Assembly (NCBI RefSeq): GCF_000243215.1
Contig: NZ_JH594596.1
Location: 1,989,094 to 2,053,093 of the forward strand
Direction: 5' to 3'
From: Odoribacter laneus YIT 12061
Lineage (GTDB): Bacteria; Bacteroidota; Bacteroidia; Bacteroidales; Marinifilaceae
DNA length: 64,000 nt
Below, one piece after another: positions 55,947-64,000 of this stretch (positions within the stretch are counted from its first letter, which is position 1; each line of letters opens with the position of its first letter). The notes under the pieces are model-generated. The model ran no database searches and had not been told where the DNA came from. It worked only from the letters and a program-made list of their open reading frames with translations. A program made the position numbers and the translations under genes.

Positions 55947-56522
55947 CTATTTCTTATCCCCCGCTTCTACAGATTTAGAGGCTCTTGTTACCTTCACTTG
56001 TGCGATTACGACTTCCTTCGCATTTACAACTTCAAAATTATCGAAAGATAATTCTTTTACTTTAATCGATTTTCCTAATCCCAAAGAAGTCACATCCAAT
56101 TCCACTTCTCCCGGTAAATTAGCAGGTAAAGCTTTTACTTTTAGCTTCCGGATCACTTGAACCAACTTACCACCGGCTTGTACACCCTCTGCAAATCCTT
56201 TCAATTTTACAGGCACTTCTATAATAACCGGCTTTTCAGCAAAGATGTGATAAAAATCAATGTGCAAAATACGGTCTGTCACGGGATGAAATTGTATCTC
56301 ACGCATCACAGCTTCGTAAGCATTTCCATCAATCATTATTTTTACAATGTATACGAAAGGAGTATAGACCAATTTTGACAAATCTTTTTCTACAACAGAA
56401 AAATGAATATTCTCCTTTCCACCATACAATACACAAGGAACTTTTTTCTCTTCTCTTAATACTTTTGTTGCTTTTTTCCCTAAATCGGTTCTTAGTTCTC
56501 CTTTTAATTCAAATACTTGCAT
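55947..56522 (-). CDS. rplY: 50S ribosomal protein L25 / general stress protein Ctc
   Basis: 191 aa, the two-domain Ctc type: 5S rRNA-binding L25 domain (~1-95, 'GELRTDLGKKATKVLREEKK') and TL5 C-terminal domain (~96-180, 'PVKLKGFAEGVQAGGKL'). The acidic/basic tail ends 'SVEAGDKK'. First gene of the rplY-pth-hslR-DUF4924 run. Confidence 0.95.
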   Translation of the reverse strand: MQVFELKGELRTDLGKKATKVLREEKKVPCVLYGGKENIHFSVVEKDLSKLVYTPFVYIVKIMIDGNAYEAVMREIQFHPVTDRILHIDFYHIFAEKPVIIEVPVKLKGFAEGVQAGGKLVQVIRKLKVKALPANLPGEVELDVTSLGLGKSIKVKELSFDNFEVVNAKEVVIAQVKVTRASKSVEAGDKK

Positions 56523-56771
56523 AATACATATGTTATGTGCTACTCAAAAACAAATTTAAACTCCGGGGATCTAAGTCAATTTGTTCTCCCATTGCACTGA
56601 TTTCTATTATTCCCCGATTAAAACAGTGGGGCAAAGATATAAATTCTATTGTAAACAGAAAAACATAATCCTGAATTTTTCCTTTTAAATCTGCTGGATA
56701 AGAGACGTCCGGGGCCTCAAACGACTCGGAAATTATACCCCTTAAAAAAATGAATTTTCACCCTACACTTA
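56523..56771. other. Upstream region of rplY
   Basis: No coding potential or conserved site was seen; it holds the undetermined rplY promoter on the minus strand. Confidence 0.4.
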
Positions 56772-56858
56772 TAAAAACAGGAAAGGCTCCCCGGGACAGT
56801 ATTATCGTATGTGTGTGTGTTGGGAAAGATACTGCCTCACCGGGGAAGCCCCTGTTTT
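56772..56858. ncRNA. Long stable hairpin, candidate small RNA or bidirectional terminator
   Basis: Three stacked stems: AAAAACAGG/CCTGTTTTT (9 bp), GGCTCCCCGG with CCGGGGAAGCC (10 bp, one bulged A), and CAGTAT/ATACTG (6 bp), closing a 26-nt loop containing GTGTGTGTGT. Both strands end in a T run after CCTG. It lies between rplY (minus) and the ferredoxin gene (plus), 158 bp from the ferredoxin start. I recognise no known RNA family; it lacks the SRP RNA GGAA/AGCAG core. Confidence 0.5.
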
Positions 56859-56978
56859 TCTCTTATTACGTATCTTTTTCCCCAGTGTTTCAAGGTTTAA
56901 TAACTATTAAACCTCTCTATTTTTTTTTCAATTCCCAATAAAACTGCAGAAAACCTTTTTTCTTTCAAATATTGGTTT

Positions 56979-56986
56979 TAATTTTG
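56979..56986 (+). promoter_or_regulatory. -7 box of the ferredoxin gene
   Basis: TAATTTTG fits TAnnTTTG, 29 bp before the start codon; -33 unclear. Confidence 0.45.
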
Positions 56987-57015
56987 CCCATTATTAATCA
57001 ATAAAACTTAAAAAA

Positions 57016-57186
57016 ATGGCTTACGTAATATCTGATGATTGTATCTCTTGTGGTACATGTGAAGGAGAATGCCCGGTAGGAGCAATCTCAATGGGTGCTG
57101 ATCACTATCAAATTGATCCAGACGCATGTACAGAATGTGGCACTTGCGCTGGAGTTTGCCCAGTGGAAGCTATTAAACAAGCCTGA
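57016..57186 (+). CDS. 2[4Fe-4S] ferredoxin
   Basis: 56 aa with two classical cluster motifs: 'CISCGTCEGECP' and 'CTECGTCAGVCP' (CxxCxxCxxxCP each). This clostridial-type ferredoxin carries electrons for enzymes such as pyruvate:ferredoxin oxidoreductase in anaerobes. It has its own promoter-like box and terminator; too short for most ORF lists. Confidence 0.96.
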   Translation: MAYVISDDCISCGTCEGECPVGAISMGADHYQIDPDACTECGTCAGVCPVEAIKQA

Positions 57187-57193
57187 TAAAAAT

Positions 57194-57219
57194 AAAAAGC
57201 GACTTTTGTCGCTTTTTTT
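57194..57219 (+). terminator. Terminator after the ferredoxin gene
   Basis: AAAAAGCGAC/GTCGCTTTTT with a TTTT loop and long T run; the A tract on the other side lets it also serve the opposing strand. Confidence 0.85.
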
Positions 57220-57260
57220 TTGAGTTTATATCTTCCTGACATTCTGCTTTTCGAAAGCAC

Positions 57261-57788
57261 TCATTTCATAACAGCATCCATTCGGATATCGTGGGGCTCC
57301 GTCGGCACTTCTTCCACAAACTGAAAAGCAAAACACACACCTATTTTATAGGCCTTGCAATTTTGTAAAATCTTATCGTAATATCCCTTCCCACGCCCTA
57401 AGCGGTTTCCTGCCTCGTCAAAAGCCATACCCGGGACCAGTATTAAATCAATCCGGTCAAAATCTGTAAATACCTCTCCTACCGGTTCGGGTATTGCATA
57501 CCCTTCTCCCGGGCACAATTTCTCCTCCCCATCAAAATAACGCAATTCCAATTCCCCTCCTTTGACACAAGGCAGTAAAAAAATTTTTTCCCGGGACCAA
57601 CGCTTTATAAAATCATGAGTATACAACTCATCTTCCAACGACCAATAAGCTAAAATTATTTTCGCCTGCTGAAAATGCTTATCCTGCTCCAATTTTTTCC
57701 AAACCTCCAACGACAGCAGCCTTCTCTCTTCCTGGGTGTATTTCTTTTTTAGTTCCCGAATGTATTTTCTCAGTTCCTTTTTATCCAT
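57261..57788 (-). CDS. 5-formyltetrahydrofolate cyclo-ligase
   Basis: 175 aa with basic N-terminus 'DKKELRKYIRELKKKYTQEE', substrate motif and the ATP-binding 'NRLGRGKGYYDKIL'. It converts 5-formyl-THF to methenyl-THF, returning folate to the pool. It is convergent with the ferredoxin gene and separate from the Crp gene by 113 bp. Confidence 0.93.
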   Translation of the reverse strand: MDKKELRKYIRELKKKYTQEERRLLSLEVWKKLEQDKHFQQAKIILAYWSLEDELYTHDFIKRWSREKIFLLPCVKGGELELRYFDGEEKLCPGEGYAIPEPVGEVFTDFDRIDLILVPGMAFDEAGNRLGRGKGYYDKILQNCKAYKIGVCFAFQFVEEVPTEPHDIRMDAVMK

Positions 57789-57901
57789 TTTATCCGAATT
57801 TAATCGTCAGAAACATAGTATTCTTCACGTCTGAAAAATCCTTATAAGTATTCCCTTTTTACGCTCCCATTCTCCCTTTATCACAACGACAAAGCATCCC
57901 A

Positions 57902-58621
57902 TTATCCCTGATTATTCACCTGTTCCAGCTTTTCTTTATCGATAATTTTTATTTTTTTCCCGTCCAATTCCACAATTCCTTCGCTGGCAAAATGAGAAAG
58001 CGTACGGATGGCATTGGCTGTCGTCATATTGGACAAATTGGCCAGGTCTTCCCTCGTCAGGCATACCTTTAAGGTAGCATTGTCTGCCTCATAACCATAC
58101 GTATCTTTTAAAACCAACAAAGCTTCTGCTAATCTTCCCCGAATATGCTTTTGAGTAAGGGTCACGGTTCTCCGATTTGAAAATCCCAGATCCGTAGCCA
58201 ATGCACGGATAATACTCATGGCAAATTCAGGATTGGTACGGACAATATCGAAAATCAAATCGGTTTTAATACGACAGACGATCGAATCCTCTAAAGCTTC
58301 TGCCGATGCAATATGCATTTCTTCTGCAAAAAAAGCTCTGTAACCAATAAAACCTATCGGCTTTGCCATTCGGACAATCTGCTGTCGTCCGCCGACACCT
58401 TCTTTAAAAATTTTGACTTTCCCGCTTACAAGGCATAATAACCCGATAGGCATCCGGCCTTCCTGATAAATCAAATCTCCCTTTTTGTAAGAAATACAAA
58501 TAGTCGTCTCCGTAATTTGCTGCTTTACTTTTCTGTCTAATTCCGACAACAAAGAATGAGGACTTTCAATGCAAATCTGACATAAATTATAATGGAGATC
58601 GGGATCGTTGATAATCTGCAT
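57902..58621 (-). CDS. Crp/Fnr family transcription regulator
   Basis: 239 aa. N-terminal 'LCQICIESPHSLL' carries two Cys, then a cyclic-nucleotide-type effector domain (~35-150), dimer helix, and a C-terminal winged HTH ('LTREDLANLSNMTTANAIRT', 'LDGKKIKII'). The Cys pair could suggest a redox or FeS sensor, but spacing is not FNR-like. It starts 10 bp after the nadE stop, so likely co-transcribed. Confidence 0.9.
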   Translation of the reverse strand: MQIINDPDLHYNLCQICIESPHSLLSELDRKVKQQITETTICISYKKGDLIYQEGRMPIGLLCLVSGKVKIFKEGVGGRQQIVRMAKPIGFIGYRAFFAEEMHIASAEALEDSIVCRIKTDLIFDIVRTNPEFAMSIIRALATDLGFSNRRTVTLTQKHIRGRLAEALLVLKDTYGYEADNATLKVCLTREDLANLSNMTTANAIRTLSHFASEGIVELDGKKIKIIDKEKLEQVNNQG

Positions 58622-58631
58622 AATTAATTAT

Positions 58632-60200
58632 TTAAAAAGGTATTCTTCTACCCCTACCAAAAGCTTTTTTACTTACTTTTAATATAGGCGGACATTGATT
58701 TCTTTTATATTCATTCCGATCTACTAAACGGATAACTTTATCTACCGTTTCCCGCTGATAACCTTTTTCACAAATACTCTCCAAAGATAAATTTTCCTCT
58801 ATATATAATTTTAAAATAGGATCTAAAAGCGCATAATCCGGTAACGAATCCTGATCTTTCTGATTGGGGCGCAATTCAGCCGAAGGAGCTTTGCGTATCG
58901 TATTTTCGGGGATAAGAATTCCCTCCCGGTTTATATCCTCAGCCAATTTATATACATCCGTTTTATATACATCCCCAATCACCCCTAAAGAACCGCACAT
59001 ATCCCCGTAAAGTGTCCCATAACCGACAGCTACCTCACTCTTATTCGAAGTATTCAAAGCAATATATCCGAATTTATTCGACATAGCCATTACCAAAGCC
59101 CCCCGGATACGAGCCTGCAGATTTTCTTCAGCTACATTAAAAGGCTTATCCCCAAAAACAGGAGAAAGAAGGCTCAGGTATTGATCGTATATTTCCTTTA
59201 TCGGCAACAATTGATGAGAAATTCCCAAATTTTCTGCCAAGTCATAAGCATCTTGCAAAGAGTGGTCCGAAGAATAAACAGAAGGCATCAAGACTCCCAT
59301 TACATTCTTTGCCCCAATCGCTTCAGCCGCTAAAGCCGCTACGATGGCAGAATCAATCCCTCCGGAAAGCCCTAAAATAGCCCGCGTAAATCCGTTCTTT
59401 TCGAAAAAATCCCGGATACCGTGCACCAATGCCCGGTGAACTAAAGAAATATGAACTCCCCGATGCTCTGGTATAGGCGGCAAAGAACCCATCTCATGGG
59501 TATCCACAACCTGAAAATCCGTTTCGAATTCCTTCAAACGAACCACTAATTTACCTTTATAATTGTATCCCAAAGAATTCCCATCCAATAAAATCGAAGT
59601 CGCCCCTCCCACCATATTTACAGTCAAAATATTCTTTGAATATTTGTAGGACAAATTCTTTAAAATTTCCTGACGGAAAATCAAACTTTCCGTAGTGAAA
59701 GGAATAATTCCCAAATAAAGGACAATATGATCCGAACAATCTATATATTCCGATTCGTATTCATCAAAGAGAATGCGGATCTTCTGATTTTTATAAGTAA
59801 GAGGGGTATTTTCTTCTCCAGCTACAAAATAACGGCTTTCCTCAAACACATCATAATCACTCAATATGGTTTTATGAACACCATCCGTCACTTCCCCATT
59901 CTGGATGAAATAAGCAGAATTATACATAATTCCACTTTGTATATCTAAATTAGGAGCCCCCACAATAGCCGCAATACCCTCACATTCCATAGCCAACCGA
60001 TCTACAGCTAATCTGCATTCATCCACAAAAGCCTCTTTTTCCAGCAAATCCTGTGGAAAAGGTCCGCAAATAGCGAGTTCCGGAAATACAATTAAATCCG
60101 CTCGAACCTGCTGCGCTTTCTTTATAGCTTCCAGCATTATTTCGTAATTTTTCTGGACATTTCCCGTTATATAATTGAGCTGAGGAATAGCAATACGCAT
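58632..60200 (-). CDS. nadE: Glutamine-dependent NAD+ synthetase
   Basis: 522 aa: N-terminal carbon-nitrogen hydrolase glutaminase (~1-245; 'VFPELAICGPFPQDLLE' with catalytic Glu) and C-terminal NAD synthetase (~250-522; P-loop 'LGLSGGIDSAIVAALAAEAIG'). It amidates NaAD to NAD using glutamine. The active-site Cys of the nitrilase fold should lie near residue 150; 'ECDSDHIVLYL'-type context there reads 'YIDCSDHIVLYLGIIPF'. Confidence 0.93.
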   Translation of the reverse strand: MRIAIPQLNYITGNVQKNYEIMLEAIKKAQQVRADLIVFPELAICGPFPQDLLEKEAFVDECRLAVDRLAMECEGIAAIVGAPNLDIQSGIMYNSAYFIQNGEVTDGVHKTILSDYDVFEESRYFVAGEENTPLTYKNQKIRILFDEYESEYIDCSDHIVLYLGIIPFTTESLIFRQEILKNLSYKYSKNILTVNMVGGATSILLDGNSLGYNYKGKLVVRLKEFETDFQVVDTHEMGSLPPIPEHRGVHISLVHRALVHGIRDFFEKNGFTRAILGLSGGIDSAIVAALAAEAIGAKNVMGVLMPSVYSSDHSLQDAYDLAENLGISHQLLPIKEIYDQYLSLLSPVFGDKPFNVAEENLQARIRGALVMAMSNKFGYIALNTSNKSEVAVGYGTLYGDMCGSLGVIGDVYKTDVYKLAEDINREGILIPENTIRKAPSAELRPNQKDQDSLPDYALLDPILKLYIEENLSLESICEKGYQRETVDKVIRLVDRNEYKRNQCPPILKVSKKAFGRGRRIPF

Positions 60201-60546
60201 AATTTGTCTGAATTTAAGGGTTTATTTATAAGAAATCACTCGATTTTCCCATCAATCAATCAGTTCAATACCCCGGATTTCTCCTATTTCTCTGTGGTAA
60301 AATTACGATTTTTAGATTTAAAATAAGTAAAAAGCATAAATAAGTTTATAAGTACTTCTCTCTCTTGCTTTGCAAAACACACTCGCAGAGCCTCGTCCCT
60401 AAAAGAAAAATATTTAAAAGATAAAAGTATCCGGACATTCAAAGGTATACACCTTCTCTCAGCAACTACTCATTTTTCGGCAATTAAGAAGAAATATAGC
60501 TACTGCTCCCTCAGGCAGCCATGAAATATCTTGCCACTTCACCCAA
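60201..60546. other. Non-coding upstream region of nadE
   Basis: About 350 bp, AT-rich, with no ORF or recognisable structure; it must hold the nadE promoter. Confidence 0.4.
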
Positions 60547-60711
60547 AAAAAATTACACAGTAGGGACGTGCCCTACTGTGTAATTTTTACTTCAATCCAG
60601 ATAGTGTTCCGAAAAGTGGTAAATCCTATCCATGATTATTTTTGTAAGTGTCAAAGCAAACCATCCTAATTGGATTTACACAGTAGGGCACGTCCCTACT
60701 GTGTAAAATAA
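60547..60711. repeat. REPIN-like pair of inverted 31-bp palindromes
   Basis: Copy 1 (60553-60583) and copy 2 (60676-60706) are each 13-bp-stem palindromes, TTACACAGTAGGG ... CCCTACTGTGTAA, with ACGTG in copy 1 and CACGT in copy 2. Because the asymmetric centres are reversed, the copies are exact reverse complements of each other, about 90 bp apart. A third, degenerate copy lies at 26571-26601. The arrangement resembles REPINs (paired REP sequences mobilised by RAYT transposases). No transposase gene is in the window. Confidence 0.75.
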
Positions 60712-60769
60712 TAGAAAATTTTACCTGAAAACAAAAGCAGTCCTGACCCTCCACCCCCCGAATACAATA

Positions 60770-60803
60770 GAAAAACCCTGACAACTCTCGTCGTCAGGGT
60801 TCC
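60770..60803 (-). terminator. rRNA operon terminator
   Basis: AACCCTGAC/GTCAGGGTT stem (60774-60801) followed on the minus strand by TTTTTC, just after the 5S rRNA. Confidence 0.9.
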
Positions 60804-60810
60804 TAAATTC

Positions 60811-60915
60811 GGCGCCTACCTACTCTCCCACCTTTAGGCAGTACCATCGGCGTGAAAGGGCTTAACTTCTCTGTTCGGGATGGGAAGAGGTGGATCCCCT
60901 TTGCTATAGGCACCT
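60811..60915 (-). rRNA. rrf: 5S ribosomal RNA
   Basis: On the minus strand AGGTGCC begins and GGCGCC closes the molecule, with internal 'CCCATCCCGAACAGAGAAG' and 'CGCCGATGGTACTGCC' typical of 5S. Ends are estimated from the pairing termini. Confidence 0.95.
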
Positions 60916-60978
60916 GTTAATATTTTCCAAATTAATGATTACGTACCAATGAACACGCTTGTCCAGTAATCTTAGATC

Positions 60979-61055
60979 TGGTAGCGAGAGGCGGGCTTGA
61001 ACCGCCGACCTCATGATTATGAATCATGCGCTCTAACCAGCTGAGCTACCTCGCC
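60979..61055 (-). tRNA. tRNA-Met (anticodon CAT) inside the rRNA operon
   Basis: 77 nt with encoded CCA. Acceptor GGCGAGG/TCTCGCT, D-arm 'GCTCAGCTGGTTAGAGC', anticodon stem CATGA/TCATG around TTCATAA, T-arm 'GGCGGTTCAAGCCCGCC'. It is probably elongator Met; tRNA-Ile with modified CAT is not excluded. It sits between 23S and 5S. Confidence 0.93.
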
Positions 61056-61094
61056 TTAATTTGACATCTTACCGGAAAGTTAAAAAATATATAA

Positions 61095-63985
<2,891 letters not shown>

Positions 63986-64000
63986 TCTATTATATTTTTT

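Noticed and set aside
56772..56858. Hairpin as SRP 4.5S RNA
   Set aside because: It lacks the conserved GGAA tetraloop and AGCAG internal loop.

Overview
The window is a 64-kb piece of a Bacteroidales chromosome. Evidence for this: a SusC/RagA-type receptor, a lipoprotein TamL-type Omp85 protein, DUF2723, DUF4924 and DUF3298 proteins, a short RpoD-type sigma factor, AT-rich weak ribosome binding sites, and TAnnTTTG -7 promoter boxes. The anaerobic homocysteine-synthesis genes and overall gene content fit Odoribacteraceae (Odoribacter/Butyricimonas), but the genus is an inference and not proven by anything I can compute.

Layout. 1-4.3 kb (minus): the 5' part of a SusC-like receptor, a ~530-bp nested inverted-repeat element, then a LuxR-type response regulator and its HisKA_3 kinase. 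4.3-8.2 kb: TamL-like Omp85 lipoprotein, a divergent SpoU rRNA methyltransferase, and a small porin. 8.4-11.8 kb (minus): GH89 alpha-N-acetylglucosaminidase with an HGSNAT-like membrane acetyltransferase. 12.2-20.6 kb (plus): a methionine cluster behind a SAM-I-type riboswitch: DUF39 homocysteine-synthesis protein, NIL-ferredoxin protein, UPF0280 protein, a small ORF, MetH, MTHFR and a TauE/SafE permease. 20.8-26.8 kb: GH3 glycosidase, two unrecognised genes (one a lipoprotein with a broken start), three tRNAs and a lone tyrosine recombinase. 26.9-31.4 kb: a large DUF2723 membrane protein and prfB with its programmed +1 frameshift. 31.7-38 kb (minus): lipoprotein, pdxS-pdxT, and galM-permease-galK. 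38.2-45.8 kb: sigma factor, rpmH, an unknown protein, an HHH/barrel protein, purE, hpt and obgE. 45.8-53.2 kb (minus): a complete hisG-D-C-B-H-A-F-IE operon preceded by a histidine-rich leader peptide and an attenuator. 53.3-56.5 kb (minus): DUF4097-like protein, DUF4924, Hsp15, Pth and L25. 57-60.2 kb: 2[4Fe-4S] ferredoxin, 5-formyl-THF cyclo-ligase, Crp/Fnr regulator and NadE. 60.2-64 kb (minus): a paired palindromic repeat, then 5S rRNA, tRNA-Met and 23S rRNA of an rRNA operon whose 16S lies beyond the window.

How the genes work together. The methionine cluster would make homocysteine from aspartate semialdehyde and sulfide (DUF39/NIL-Fd/UPF0280), methylate it with MetH using methyl-THF from MTHFR, and shut down through SAM sensing. 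The his operon carries a textbook translation-coupled attenuator whose antiterminator pairing can be read from the sequence. The GH89 and HGSNAT-like genes resemble the paired human lysosomal heparan-sulfate enzymes NAGLU and HGSNAT.

Most of the window is ordinary core metabolism. The less explained parts are the nested inverted-repeat element at 1954-2485 with a diverged partial copy at 31.6 kb, the REPIN-like palindrome pair at 60.55-60.71 kb with a relative at 26.57 kb, the long hairpin before the ferredoxin gene, and two small ORFs inside the methionine cluster.
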